Source: Salinisphaera sp. (GTDB lineage: Bacteria > Pseudomonadota > Gammaproteobacteria > Nevskiales > Salinisphaeraceae). Taken from it: a stretch of DNA of 64,000 nucleotides. The position numbers and the translations under genes are program-made. Below, piece after piece: positions 45,958 to 54,984 of the stretch. Numbering within the stretch: position 1 is the stretch's first letter; each line of letters begins with the position of its first letter. The notes under the pieces are model-generated. The model was given only the letters and a program-made list of their open reading frames with translations, did not search any database and had not been told where the DNA came from. Where the stretch lies: the NCBI RefSeq assembly GCF_002729955.1, contig NZ_PBYA01000058.1, forward strand, positions 28,908 through 92,907, read 5' to 3'.

Positions 45958-46551
45958 ATGAACACGCCCGATATTGTCGATCCGGTACTTGGCCTCATCG
46001 ACTGGATCGCCGCGGCACGTGAACGCGGCGAGCCCGATCCGCAGACCGCGACCCTGGCGACGGTCGACCCGGCCTTCGCAAGGCCGAGCGTGCGTACGAT
46101 CAGTGTGCAGATCGACACGGATTCGCTGGTGTTTTTCGTCAACGCCCATACCGGCAAGGGCCAGCAGCTGCAGTGGCATCCTTATGTCGCGCTGTGTTTT
46201 TTCTGGCACGGCGTGCAGCAGCAGATTACCGTGGAAGGCGTGGTCGAGGCGCTCGACGCAGTAGACGCGGACCGGCTCTGGGCACAGCGTTCGCGCGACA
46301 GCCAGCTTACCGCCCGCAGTTCCCAGCAGCAGGCCGTGTTCGGAGATCCCGAGGCCTTTCGGCAGCGGCGAGAGCAGGAACGCCACAGCTACGACTTCGA
46401 GCATGTGCCCCGCCCGGCGCACTGGGTCGGCTACCGGTTGCTACCCACGCGGCTGGAATTCTGGGCGGCCGGGTGGCACCGCCAGCATCCGCGCTGGCTG
46501 TTCGAGCGGGCGCCGGATGGCGGCTGGCAATCCAGTGTGCAGGAGCCCTGA
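45958..46551 (+). CDS. Pyridoxamine 5'-phosphate oxidase family flavoprotein
   Basis: A 197-residue PNPOx-like protein. The FMN-binding split-barrel part includes ATLATVDPAFARPSVRTISVQ and FFVNAHTGKGQQLQ, and VEGVVEALD follows. The C-terminal dimer region RLLPTRLEFWAAGWHRQHPRWLFER matches PdxH/PhzG proteins. PdxH makes pyridoxal 5'-phosphate. The usual C-terminal RLAP ending is replaced by SVQEP, so a different substrate is possible. It follows the Dnr-type gene by 120 bases, and a terminator follows. Confidence 0.75.
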   Translation: MNTPDIVDPVLGLIDWIAAARERGEPDPQTATLATVDPAFARPSVRTISVQIDTDSLVFFVNAHTGKGQQLQWHPYVALCFFWHGVQQQITVEGVVEALDAVDADRLWAQRSRDSQLTARSSQQQAVFGDPEAFRQRREQERHSYDFEHVPRPAHWVGYRLLPTRLEFWAAGWHRQHPRWLFERAPDGGWQSSVQEP

Positions 46552-46557
46552 ATAGAC

Positions 46558-46582
46558 AACGCCCGGCCAGGCCGGGCGTTTT
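46558..46582 (+). terminator. Intrinsic terminator after the PNPOx-family gene
   Basis: AACGCCCGGCC (46558-46568) pairs with GGCCGGGCGTT (46570-46580) around a single unpaired A, followed by TTTC. It lies seven bases after the stop. Because the neighbouring usp gene converges on it (46600-47043, minus), it probably works in both directions, though the U-run is better on the plus strand. Confidence 0.85.
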
Positions 46583-46599
46583 CCTGACAAGCTGCTCGT

Positions 46600-47043
46600 T
46601 CAGCTCCAGTCCCAGCAATCGCTGTGATGCAGCACCAGAACGCTCGCGCGTGCACGCCGCAACACCCGATCGGCGGTGCCGCCCAGCACGAGGTCGCGTA
46701 CCTTCGGGTCGTGCGAAGCGATGGCGATCAATCCGGCGCCCACATCGATGGCGCGCCGGACGATGGTCTGGGCGATGGGGCCGATAACCGCCTCGCAGGT
46801 CCAGCTGATGTCGTCGGCGTACTCGAGCCGGGCCAGCTCGGTAAGCTGGGACTCGGTGAGTTTCTGGGCTTCGCCCACGAAATTCTGCGGCACATAGGGC
46901 CAGACCGAGATTTCCGTCGGCACGACGCTCAGTAGGTGAAGCGCGGCGTTGTGCCGACGGGCGAGCGTCGTGGTCGCCGAAAAGATCAGATCGAAATTCG
47001 CTTCGTGGGCGAGATCGATCGGTACGAGGATGCAGTTCTTCAT
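46600..47043 (-). CDS. Universal stress protein (UspA family), second gene of the pair
   Basis: A 147-residue protein with one Usp domain: CILVPIDLAHEANFD at the start, LHLLSVVP in strand 2 and LIAIASHDPKVRDLVLGGTADRVLRRA toward the end. The ATP-binding glycine motif of UspFG types (G-2x-G-9x-G-S/T) is only partly kept: the loop reads SHDPKVRDLVLGG. It lies downstream of a second usp (47095-47577) after 51 bases and likely shares its FNR-type promoter. Confidence 0.88.
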   Translation of the reverse strand: MKNCILVPIDLAHEANFDLIFSATTTLARRHNAALHLLSVVPTEISVWPYVPQNFVGEAQKLTESQLTELARLEYADDISWTCEAVIGPIAQTIVRRAIDVGAGLIAIASHDPKVRDLVLGGTADRVLRRARASVLVLHHSDCWDWS

Positions 47044-47094
47044 ATCGGCACTCGCGCGAGGGGTCGGTGACGATCCGGACGGACTGGACCGAAA

Positions 47095-47577
47095 TCAGTC
47101 GGCCAGCGGGTCGCGGCTTTCGTCGTGGATGTCGGCGGCATGGGGCTCGCGTTTCTGGCGTACCACCAGTACCGAGTGCTGCGAATGTTTGACCACCTGG
47201 CTGGCAATACTGCCCAGCAGAACGTCCCAGAACTTCGGGTTGTGGGAGGCCATGACGATGAGGTCGGCGCCGAAATGGTCGGCGCGACGCACGATCGTGC
47301 GAGCCACCGGGCCCACGCGTACGTCTACCTGCCAGTTGCCGTCTTCGCCCAGGTATTGCCGGCCCACGCGCTCGAGCTGCGCATGCGCGGTCTCACCGAG
47401 TTTTCTGACATAGTCGGTGCCGACATAAGGGAAGTCGCCAGCATCGATCTGGGGTATGACACTCAGCAGGATGACCGTCGCGCCGGTGTTGCCGGCCACG
47501 CGTTTGACGTTTTCGAACACGCTGTCGAAAACCGCATCCTGATTGAGATCCAGCGGTACGAGAATGGTCTGTGACAT
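47095..47577 (-). CDS. Universal stress protein (UspA family), first gene of the pair
   Basis: A 160-residue Usp-domain protein, a paralogue of the next gene. Blocks are TILVPLDLNQDAVFD, VILLSVIPQI and DLIVMASHNPKFWDVLLGSIASQVVKHS, then a short polar tail (residues 143-160). The ribosome site AAAGGAGA sits just before the ATG. A perfect FNR-type palindrome is 55 bases upstream, with a -10 at class II spacing. In Pseudomonas several usp genes belong to the ANR regulon; the same is inferred here. Confidence 0.9.
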   Translation of the reverse strand: MSQTILVPLDLNQDAVFDSVFENVKRVAGNTGATVILLSVIPQIDAGDFPYVGTDYVRKLGETAHAQLERVGRQYLGEDGNWQVDVRVGPVARTIVRRADHFGADLIVMASHNPKFWDVLLGSIASQVVKHSQHSVLVVRQKREPHAADIHDESRDPLAD

Positions 47578-47604
47578 GTCGATCTCCTTTATTGTGTGCT
47601 TGCA

Positions 47605-47645
47605 GTATCACGCGGGTGTCGGACACAGGGCTTGATCTGGATCAA
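47605..47645 (-). promoter_or_regulatory. FNR-dependent class II promoter of the usp pair
   Basis: The site TTGATCTGGATCAA at 47632-47645 is a perfect inverted repeat of TTGAT around four bases. On the minus strand TGATAC (47610-47605) can serve as -10. Its centre is about 31 bases from the site centre, which is what an FNR site at -41.5 requires. It drives the usp gene starting at 47577. Confidence 0.8.
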
Positions 47646-47866
47646 ATGCCGATGGGTCACACAACATGAAATTTGCCGGCAGATGGATGGTCGAGCGGTT
47701 GCAGCGCCGGAATTCGGCAATCTGCGCGCAGCGTCAGGCTTCGGGTGATCGTTAACGCATGGTGCAGCAATGCCTGATGGGTACCGTCGCGAACGACGGC
47801 GGGGCGAACACGAGGCCCGCCCCGGCACAGGGAGCCAGAAGCTGGCTCCGACGATCGCGCGGTGAA

Positions 47867-48547
47867 CTAGAAGCGATAGCCCAGCGCGAGCGTATAGACC
47901 CACGGGTCGACGTCCACATCGACATGGGTGCTGCCGGTCGCGGTACGCACCTCGGCCGTGGTTTCGATCTGCAGATAGCGCACGTCGGCGTTGATCAACC
48001 AGCGGTCGTTGAGCGCGTAGTCAACGCCCACCTGCGCGGCCGGCCCGAAGGAGTCGTCGAGCTCGATCTTCTCGATGCCCAGGGCGCGTGCCTCGTCCGA
48101 GACATCTTCCGAGAAGAAGAACGTGTAGTTCAGGCCGAGACCCACATAGGGCGTGAACGCCGACTCGTTGTTGAAGCGGTACTGCATGCTCAGGGTGGGC
48201 GGCAGGTGCTTGATGTCGCCCAGCGGGGAGCCGTCGAGCGCGCCGCCGCTCAAGGTAAGGTCGTGCTTGAACGGCGAGGCGCCCAGCAGTTCGACCGCCA
48301 GGTTGTCGCTGAGCAGATAGGCGATCGTCAGCCCGAATTGCGGCTCGGAGCTCACGGCGACGTCCGTGCCCTGTAGCGCGGGCGCGAGTTCGCCATTACG
48401 GCTCGAGGTATTATCGTTGGGTGCGACGTAGGTTACGCCGCCGCGCACGATCCAGTCGCCGGCTTCGGCATGGGCGACGCCCGCGACGAATACCGAGGTC
48501 AGGGCGAGGGCCGCGGGGGCGATTACGGCACGCGGGAAGGACGTCAT
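47867..48547 (-). CDS. ompW: Outer membrane protein OmpW
   Basis: A 226-residue OmpW-family 8-strand beta barrel. A signal peptide ends after AHA (about residue 27). Core blocks are GDWIVRGGVTYVAPNDN near the N terminus, LAVELLGASPFKHDL, LPPTLSMQYRF and FTPYVGLGLNYTFFF, and it ends in aromatic F as barrels do. OmpW passes small hydrophobic molecules and is controlled by FNR in E. coli. An FNR-type box lies 68 bases before the start. Confidence 0.92.
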   Translation of the reverse strand: MTSFPRAVIAPAALALTSVFVAGVAHAEAGDWIVRGGVTYVAPNDNTSSRNGELAPALQGTDVAVSSEPQFGLTIAYLLSDNLAVELLGASPFKHDLTLSGGALDGSPLGDIKHLPPTLSMQYRFNNESAFTPYVGLGLNYTFFFSEDVSDEARALGIEKIELDDSFGPAAQVGVDYALNDRWLINADVRYLQIETTAEVRTATGSTHVDVDVDPWVYTLALGYRF

Positions 48548-48614
48548 GGCAGGGCTCCTGTTCTATGGTTTAAGCGTCTGGAGAACAGGTTGGCCGGGTT
48601 GGGCCGAGGCGGTG

Positions 48615-48628
48615 TTGATTTAGGTCAA
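48615..48628 (-). promoter_or_regulatory. FNR-type binding site before ompW
   Basis: TTGATTTAGGTCAA is an FNR-type palindrome with one change in the right half. It is 68 bases upstream of the ompW start. The -10 at class II spacing is poor, so activation geometry is uncertain. It also lies in the gap shared with the divergent fnr-type gene, about 160 bases before its ATG. Confidence 0.65.
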
Positions 48629-48787
48629 TGAAGGCGCCGGTGCTTGCTCTTTATTTGATTGCGCACTAATCGATCCGCCGCAATGCGTTCGTGCACGACT
48701 AAAGAAGTCTGAAAATCGGGCGTTAATTGACTAATATTACGCGGCTATACGCACTTGTTCTTATTCTCAATCTCAGGGCAACCGTAC

Positions 48788-49534
48788 ATGCCGGCACTCT
48801 CCCAGCAAATGCAGCAGCTAAGCGAAACGTGCAGCCACTGCTCGTTGCGCTATCTGTGTTTGCCCGATCATCTTGAAACGCATGATCTGGAAAAGCTGGA
48901 ACGCCTGGTGGATTCCGGCGCGCCGGTAGCAGCCGATACCGAGCTGTTCGCGCAGGGCGATGGTCTGACCCATATCTATGCCGTGCGCGACGGCTCTGCC
49001 AAGACCGTGCGCATCGACGAGGAAGGCTTCGAACAGATTCTGGGTTTCTACTACCCGGGCGATATTCTCGGCTTCGACGGTTTTGCTGATCAGAAACACC
49101 ATTGCAGCGCGGTCGCGCTTGAAACGAGCCATTTCTGTCGGATCCCGGTCGATCAGCTCGATGCGCTGGTGGACGAGCTGCCGAGCCTGCGCCAGCGCCT
49201 GACGCGCCTGATGAGTCAGGTGCTTTCCGAAGACGGGCGCATGATGCTCACCCTGGGCCGCAAGGACAGCGAAGGCCGTATCAGCAGCCTGCTGCTGGGC
49301 TTGAGTCGGCGGCGCGCGCTGCGCGGCATGCCGGCCACCACCGTGCCGTTGAACATGAAGCGGGCCGATCTGGCCAACTTTCTGTCCATGCGCTTGGAAA
49401 CGGTCAGCCGGGTGCTCACCCGCCTGCAGCGTGCGCAGATCATCAAGGTGTCGCAGCACCGGGTGGAAATTCTCGATCGCGACGCGCTGCGCGAGCGTTC
49501 GAGCCGCGGCGCCTGGGTAGCGGATCAGTCGTGA
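48788..49534 (+). CDS. fnr: Oxygen-sensing regulator FNR/ANR
   Basis: A 248-residue Crp/Fnr regulator that binds a [4Fe-4S] cluster. Cysteines are at CSHCSLRYLC near residues 15-24 plus a fourth in HFCRIP near 119, the FNR set. The sensor fold shows ELFAQGDGLTHIYAVRDG and the recognition helix is LETVSRVLTRLQ, close to E. coli FNR. I chose ATG 48788 over an earlier in-frame start. It is divergent from ompW and is the likely reader of the three FNR-type sites in this window. Confidence 0.93.
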   Translation: MPALSQQMQQLSETCSHCSLRYLCLPDHLETHDLEKLERLVDSGAPVAADTELFAQGDGLTHIYAVRDGSAKTVRIDEEGFEQILGFYYPGDILGFDGFADQKHHCSAVALETSHFCRIPVDQLDALVDELPSLRQRLTRLMSQVLSEDGRMMLTLGRKDSEGRISSLLLGLSRRRALRGMPATTVPLNMKRADLANFLSMRLETVSRVLTRLQRAQIIKVSQHRVEILDRDALRERSSRGAWVADQS

Positions 49535-49642
49535 TCGGCCGATGCCGGGCGCATATACCGGCCCCACGGCGACAAGCGCCTTGCACGATCGTTTACACTA
49601 CGGCGCTTGCTTGAACTCGCCCGAAAACGGGCCGGACGGGTC

Positions 49643-51025
49643 ATGACCAGCGCGACTCAACCCAAGGTCTTCGTTCAGACCTGGGGCTGCCAGATGAACG
49701 AATACGACTCGGCCAAGATGGTCGAGGTGCTGCGCAAGCAGCGCAACGCCGAGCGGGTCAACACGCCGGAAGAAGCCGATATCATCCTGCTCAACACCTG
49801 TTCGATCCGTGAAAAGGCGGCGGAGAAGGTGTTTTCGCAGCTCGGGCGCTGGCGCGAACTCAAGGCCGAGCGCCCCGATATCGTGATCGGCGTGGGCGGC
49901 TGTGTGGCCTCTCAGGAAGGCCATGCCATCCGCGAGCGCGCGCCGTTCGTGGACATGGTGTTCGGGCCGCAGACGCTGCACCGGCTGCCGGAAATGCTGG
50001 ATGCGGTCCAGGACAACGGCGCCGGCATCGTCGATATCGCCTTTCCCGAAATCGACAAGTTCGATCACATGCCGCCGGCCAAGGCCGAGGGCGCGACGGC
50101 GTTCGTGTCCATCATGGAAGGCTGCTCGAAATACTGCAGCTTCTGTGTGGTGCCCTACACGCGGGGCGAAGAGATCTCGCGGCCCTTCGACGACGTGATT
50201 CTGGAAGTCGCCGAACTGGCCGAGCAGGGTGTGAAGGAAATCACGCTGCTGGGCCAGAACGTCAACGGCTATCGCGGGCCGATGGAAGACGGCTCGATCT
50301 GCGATCTGGCGATGCTGGTGGAGTTCGTGGCCGAAATCGAAGGCATCGAACGTATTCGCTATACCACCAGCCACCCGCTGGAATTCTCGGATGCGCTGAT
50401 CGAGGCCTATGCCCGCGTGCCGAAGCTCGCCAACTATCTGCATCTGCCCGTTCAGTCGGGTTCGGATGCGGTGCTGGCTGACATGAAGCGCGGCTATACG
50501 GCCGATCATTTCCGTGAGCGCATCGCCAAGCTGCGCGCGGTGCGTCCGGATATCAGCCTGTCCACCGATATCATCGTCGGGCATCCCGGCGAGGGTGAGG
50601 CCGAGTTCGAGGCCACCATGCAGCTGGTCGAGGACATGCGCTTCGATGCGGCGTTTTCCTTCGTCTACAGCAAGCGCCCGGGCACGCCGGCGGCGGACAT
50701 GACCGACGACACCCCGCGCGAGGTCAAGAAGGAACGCCTGGCGCGCCTGCAGGCCCGTATCGCCGAGTTCAATCGCCAGTACATGCAGGACATGATCGGT
50801 ACCACCCAGCGCGTACTCGTGGAACGCGAGTCCAAACGTGGCGGCGGCCAGATGGCCGGGCGTACCGACTCCAATCGCTGGGTCAACTTCGACGGCCACC
50901 CGCGCATGGCCGGGCATTTCCTGGAAGTCGAAATCACCGAAGCGCTGGACAACTCGCTGCGTGGCCGCGTCGTGACCCGCGAGGAGCACGTGCCCATGCC
51001 CGATCTCGCGGCCGCGGCCGGCTGA
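49643..51025 (+). CDS. miaB: tRNA-2-methylthio-N6-isopentenyladenosine synthase MiaB
   Basis: Radical SAM methylthiotransferase acting on i6A37 of tRNAs, 460 residues from ATG 49643. The N-terminal UPF0004 domain has [11 protein letters not shown] and NTCSIREKA with cluster cysteines. The radical SAM motif is CSKYCSFC, followed by PYTRGEE. A TRAM domain closes the protein. An in-frame TTG at 49607 would add 12 residues. It starts the miaB-phoH-ybeY-corC-lnt run, conserved in gammaproteobacteria. Confidence 0.95.
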   Translation: MTSATQPKVFVQTWGCQMNEYDSAKMVEVLRKQRNAERVNTPEEADIILLNTCSIREKAAEKVFSQLGRWRELKAERPDIVIGVGGCVASQEGHAIRERAPFVDMVFGPQTLHRLPEMLDAVQDNGAGIVDIAFPEIDKFDHMPPAKAEGATAFVSIMEGCSKYCSFCVVPYTRGEEISRPFDDVILEVAELAEQGVKEITLLGQNVNGYRGPMEDGSICDLAMLVEFVAEIEGIERIRYTTSHPLEFSDALIEAYARVPKLANYLHLPVQSGSDAVLADMKRGYTADHFRERIAKLRAVRPDISLSTDIIVGHPGEGEAEFEATMQLVEDMRFDAAFSFVYSKRPGTPAADMTDDTPREVKKERLARLQARIAEFNRQYMQDMIGTTQRVLVERESKRGGGQMAGRTDSNRWVNFDGHPRMAGHFLEVEITEALDNSLRGRVVTREEHVPMPDLAAAAG

Positions 51026-51055
51026 TCGGCCCCGCTGCCAACCCGACGAATCATC

Positions 51056-52039
51056 TTGAACGAATCCATCCGCAAGACTCTGGAACTGGACCCGCCGGAT
51101 ACGACCCGGCTGGCATATCTGTGCGGCCCGCAGGATCAGCACCTGCGCCTGATCGAGCGAACGCTGGATGTGCAGGTGCATAACCGTGGCCATCTGTTTC
51201 AGGTGGAGGGCAGTGAAGGGGCGGCCACGGCCGCCATCGATGCCCTCAACGAGCTTTACAGCGCGACCGCGGCCGGCGAAATCGGTCCGGATCGGGTGCA
51301 TATCGTGGCCCGCACGGCCGAGCGCGAACTGCGCGGCGACAGCCAGGGCGGCGCGTCCGAACCTCGCGACGTGGTCATCAAGACCCGCCTGGGGCTGGTG
51401 CGCGGGCGCGGGCCGAGCCAGCGCCGCTATCTGGCCAATCTGGCCGACAATGATCTCAACTTCGGCATCGGCCCGGCCGGTACCGGCAAGACCTATCTTG
51501 CCGTGGCCGCCGCCGTCGACGCGCTGGAATCCGAGCGCGTGCGTCGCCTGCTGCTGGTGCGCCCGGCCGTGGAAGCCGGCGAGCGGCTGGGTTTTCTGCC
51601 CGGCGACCTCGCCCAGAAGATCGACCCCTATCTGCGCCCGCTCTACGATGCCCTCTATGAAATGCTCGGTTTCGATCGGGTGGGGCGGCTGATCGAGCGC
51701 AACGTCATCGAGATCGCGCCGCTGGCCTATATGCGCGGGCGCACGCTCAACGAAGCGTTCATCATTCTCGACGAGGCCCAGAACACCACCATCGAACAGA
51801 TGAAGATGTTTCTGACCCGTATCGGCTTCGGCTCGACCGCCGTGGTTACCGGCGACATGACCCAGGTGGATCTGCCGGTGGCCAAGAAGTCGGGCCTGCG
51901 TCACGCGGTGCGGCTTCTGTCCGATATCGAGGGCATCAGCGTGACCAAATTCTCGGCGCGCGACGTGGTGCGCCACCCGCTGGTCCAGCGCATCGTGCAG
52001 GCCTACGATCGCGAAAGCGAAGCGGGCGAGCACAGCTAG
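51056..52039 (+). CDS. ybeZ: PhoH-like ATPase YbeZ
   Basis: A 327-residue PhoH-family ATPase. Residues about 130-320 hold the NTPase domain with Walker [15 protein letters not shown] near 140 and Walker [12 protein letters not shown] near 235. The start is TTG at 51056 by length and spacing to miaB. In E. coli YbeZ binds the endoribonuclease YbeY, and the next gene is ybeY, so the two likely act together in rRNA maturation. Confidence 0.92.
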   Translation: MNESIRKTLELDPPDTTRLAYLCGPQDQHLRLIERTLDVQVHNRGHLFQVEGSEGAATAAIDALNELYSATAAGEIGPDRVHIVARTAERELRGDSQGGASEPRDVVIKTRLGLVRGRGPSQRRYLANLADNDLNFGIGPAGTGKTYLAVAAAVDALESERVRRLLLVRPAVEAGERLGFLPGDLAQKIDPYLRPLYDALYEMLGFDRVGRLIERNVIEIAPLAYMRGRTLNEAFIILDEAQNTTIEQMKMFLTRIGFGSTAVVTGDMTQVDLPVAKKSGLRHAVRLLSDIEGISVTKFSARDVVRHPLVQRIVQAYDRESEAGEHS

Positions 52040-52050
52040 CCGGCCACCGC

Positions 52051-52518
52051 ATGGATATCGAACTCGCGCTGGACTGCGCGCCGGGCATTCACGCGCCCGA
52101 TACCGACATGCTCGAGCGCGCCGCCGCGGCTGCGCTGCGCGGGGCGTCGTGCAGCGACGATGTCGCGTATGAGCTGGCCGTTCGTCTTGTCGGTGAGACC
52201 GAATCCGCAGAGCTCAACGGCGATTATCGCGACAAGCCGTATGCCACCAACGTGCTGTCGTTTCCTGCCGGCGCCGAACTGCCGGGGCTGACGGTGTTGG
52301 GCGATCTGGTGATCTGCATGCCGGTCATCGAGCGCGAAGCGAAAGAGCAGGGCAAGAGCGACGACGCACATCTGTCGCATATGGTGGTGCACGGCGTTTT
52401 GCACTTGCTCGGCTATGACCATATCGGCGACGATGAAGCCGAAACCATGGAGGCGATCGAGCGCGACGTGATGGCCGAGCTGGGCCACGACGATCCATAC
52501 CGCGTGCTTGGCGTCTGA
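52051..52518 (+). CDS. ybeY: Endoribonuclease YbeY (rRNA maturation factor)
   Basis: A 155-residue zinc metalloprotein needed for 16S rRNA 3' end maturation and ribosome quality control. The zinc motif [11 protein letters not shown] (three histidines) is near residues 112-122. [10 protein letters not shown] and [10 protein letters not shown] are the other family blocks. It follows ybeZ after 11 bases. Confidence 0.95.
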   Translation: MDIELALDCAPGIHAPDTDMLERAAAAALRGASCSDDVAYELAVRLVGETESAELNGDYRDKPYATNVLSFPAGAELPGLTVLGDLVICMPVIEREAKEQGKSDDAHLSHMVVHGVLHLLGYDHIGDDEAETMEAIERDVMAELGHDDPYRVLGV

Positions 52519-52587
52519 ACGACTACCGCAGGCCGTAGGGCCGGGCCAGACAGGCTTGATAGGAGGGCGCGGCTGCGGCCGCATACG

Positions 52588-53448
52588 ATGAGCGACGAGG
52601 ACGACAGCGAACAGAGTCGAAGTAGCGGCAATTGGCTGCGCCAGATCGGCATGAGTCTGGCCGGGCCACCGCGCGATCGCGACGAGCTGGTCGAGGTGCT
52701 CAAGGAAGCACAGGAAAACGAGCTGCTGGATATCGACGCGCTCTGGATGATGCAGGGCGTGCTCAAGGTCTCCGAGCAGCAGGTGCGCGACATCATGGTG
52801 CCGCGCTCACAGATGGTCGTGGTCGAATCCGACGCCGCCGCGGCCGATATCCTCTCCATCGCGATTGAGTCGGGCCACTCACGCTTTCCGGTGATCGGCG
52901 AATCCCGCGACGAGGTCGTGGGTATCCTGCTGGCCAAGGATATGCTCCAGCTGGCCGAAGAGCGTGAGGACAATGACACCTTTGAACTGGGTGCGGTGCT
53001 GCGGCCCGCGGTCTACGTGCCGGAGTCCAAGCGCGTGAACGTGCTGCTCAAGGAGTTCAAGGCCTCGCGTAATCATATGGCAGTGGTCGTGGACGAGTAC
53101 GGCGGCGTGGCCGGCCTGGTGACCATCGAGGACGCGCTCGAGCAGATCGTGGGCGAAATCGACGACGAATACGATCAGGCCGAAGGCGCCAATATCCTGC
53201 GCCAGGAGCACAATCGTTTTCTCATTCGCAGCCTCACGCCGGTCGAGGAGTTCAACGAATACTTCGAAACCGAGTTCTCCGACGAGGACTTCGACACCAT
53301 CGGCGGGCTGGTCGTCCACGAATTCGGGCATATGCCCAAGCGCGGCGAAACCACCATTATCGATCGCTTTCAGTTCAACGTGCAGCGGGCCGATTCGCGG
53401 CGGATTCATCTGTTCCAAATGACCGTGCTGCCGGAGGCCTCCGAGTAG
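52588..53448 (+). CDS. corC: CorC/HlyC family CBS-domain protein
   Basis: A 286-residue cytoplasmic protein. Two CBS domains (about residues 65-190) bind nucleotides: VRDIMVPRSQMVVVE and FKASRNHMAVVVDEYGGVAGLVT are the typical halves. The CorC_HlyC domain follows (about 205-280). In E. coli YbeX affects Mg2+/Co2+ efflux and ribosome integrity. It has no membrane domain, unlike larger CorC paralogues. Three bases separate it from lnt. Confidence 0.92.
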   Translation: MSDEDDSEQSRSSGNWLRQIGMSLAGPPRDRDELVEVLKEAQENELLDIDALWMMQGVLKVSEQQVRDIMVPRSQMVVVESDAAAADILSIAIESGHSRFPVIGESRDEVVGILLAKDMLQLAEEREDNDTFELGAVLRPAVYVPESKRVNVLLKEFKASRNHMAVVVDEYGGVAGLVTIEDALEQIVGEIDDEYDQAEGANILRQEHNRFLIRSLTPVEEFNEYFETEFSDEDFDTIGGLVVHEFGHMPKRGETTIIDRFQFNVQRADSRRIHLFQMTVLPEASE

Positions 53449-53451
53449 CGC

Positions 53452-54984
53452 ATGGGGGCAAGGCGCGTGCTTCGGGTCGCTGCGTTCGATGTGCTGCTGC
53501 CGGCGCTGTTCGGCGGCCTGGCCACGCTCGGTTTCGCGCCGTTCGGTTACTACGGGCTGACGCTGCTCGCGCTGATCGGCCTGATTGCGCTCTGGTGGCA
53601 GGCATCGGCCGGGCGCGGCGCCTGGCGAGGGTTCGTGTTCGGGCTGGCGCACTTCGGCACCGGCATCTACTGGACCTTCGTTTCCACCTACTACTACGGC
53701 GGCGCGCCGCTGCCCATGGCTATCGGCCTCGTGGCCGCGCTGAGCGTGTATCTGGCGCTCTATCCAATGCTGGTCGGCGCGGTGGCCGGCGCCACAGGCG
53801 GGCTGCCGCGCACGCTGTGGGCGTTGATCGTCGTGCCCTTCGCCTGGCTGTTCGCGGAGCTGGTGCGCAGCTGGGTGATGACCGGCTTTCCCTGGCTGTC
53901 GCTGGGGTACTCGCTGATCGACGCGCCGGTCACCGCGCTCGCGCCGATAGGTGGCGTGTATTTCCTCGGCCTGTTGATGATGGCCAGCGCCGGTACGGTG
54001 GCGCTGTTGTTCGCCGGCTCCATTCCGGCACGTGCGTTGGCCGTGGTGTTGATCGCGCTGGCCCCGCTCGGGCTTTGGTATACGCCGCCGACCACCGCCT
54101 GGACCCGGCCCAGCGGCGAGCCGGTGAGCGTGGATATCGTGCAGGGCAATTTCGCGCAGGCGATCAAATGGGATCGCGACGTCTTTCGCACTACCCTCGA
54201 ACGCTATCGGTCCATGACCGAGGCCTCCGATGCCGATCTGGTGGTCTGGCCGGAAGTGGCCATTCCGGCGCCGGCCAATCAGATTTCGTCCTATTTCGAC
54301 GAGATTGCCGCGCTTGCCGGCGGGCGTGGCCAGACCGTGCTTGCCGGCACGCTGGTGCATGAAAGCAACAATGCGCCCTACTACAACGCCGTGCTGGCGC
54401 TCGGCGCGGGGCAAGGGCGCTATTACAAGCGCCATCTGGTGCCATTCGGCGAATATTTCCCGGTACCCGAGTTCGTCAAGACGCTGCTCGACGGCGTGAA
54501 CATGCGCTACAGCGATTTCGGTTTCGGTGCCGAGGATCAGGCCCTGATCGAAGTCGACGGGGTCAAGCTCGGCCTGTCGATCTGCTTCGAGGATGCCTTC
54601 GGCTATGAAATCGCCAAGGCCCTGCCGGAGGCCGGCATGCTCGTGAACGTCACCAACGATGCCTGGTTTGCCGGCACCACGGCCGCATCCCAGCATCTGG
54701 AAATCGCGCGTATGCGCGCGCTGGAATCGGGCCGACCCATGCTGCGCGCAGCCAATACCGGCATTTCGGCGATCATCGACTACGACGGCCGCGTACGAGA
54801 ACGCACGCCCGAGTTCGAAATCGCCACCATCGAATCGCAGGTTCAGCCGCGCAGCGGCGAAACGCCCTATATGCGCATCGGCGATCGGCCGCTGTGGTGG
54901 GCAAGTGCCGCGGTCACGCTGCTGTCCTTGCTGGGCGGCGTACTGCTCATGCGTCGTCGCAAGACGGACGGCGAGTCACGGTAG
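53452..54984 (+). CDS. lnt: Apolipoprotein N-acyltransferase Lnt
   Basis: Inner membrane enzyme that adds the third acyl chain to lipoproteins, 510 residues (E. coli 512). Six to seven membrane helices are followed by a periplasmic nitrilase domain. The catalytic triad is Glu268 in VVWPEVAIP, Lys326 in YYKRHLVPFGEY and Cys378 in SICFEDAFG. It ends with a C-terminal helix and overlaps the convergent di-heme gene by nine bases. Confidence 0.95.
   Translation: MGARRVLRVAAFDVLLPALFGGLATLGFAPFGYYGLTLLALIGLIALWWQASAGRGAWRGFVFGLAHFGTGIYWTFVSTYYYGGAPLPMAIGLVAALSVYLALYPMLVGAVAGATGGLPRTLWALIVVPFAWLFAELVRSWVMTGFPWLSLGYSLIDAPVTALAPIGGVYFLGLLMMASAGTVALLFAGSIPARALAVVLIALAPLGLWYTPPTTAWTRPSGEPVSVDIVQGNFAQAIKWDRDVFRTTLERYRSMTEASDADLVVWPEVAIPAPANQISSYFDEIAALAGGRGQTVLAGTLVHESNNAPYYNAVLALGAGQGRYYKRHLVPFGEYFPVPEFVKTLLDGVNMRYSDFGFGAEDQALIEVDGVKLGLSICFEDAFGYEIAKALPEAGMLVNVTNDAWFAGTTAASQHLEIARMRALESGRPMLRAANTGISAIIDYDGRVRERTPEFEIATIESQVQPRSGETPYMRIGDRPLWWASAAVTLLSLLGGVLLMRRRKTDGESR

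Noticed and set aside
49598..52033. An 811-codon minus-strand frame opposite miaB and ybeZ
   Set aside because: Antisense to two conserved genes with intact active sites; no recognisable domain.
52879..54696. A 605-codon minus-strand frame opposite corC and lnt
   Set aside because: Low-complexity antisense translation (His, Gln and Arg runs), with no supported start.
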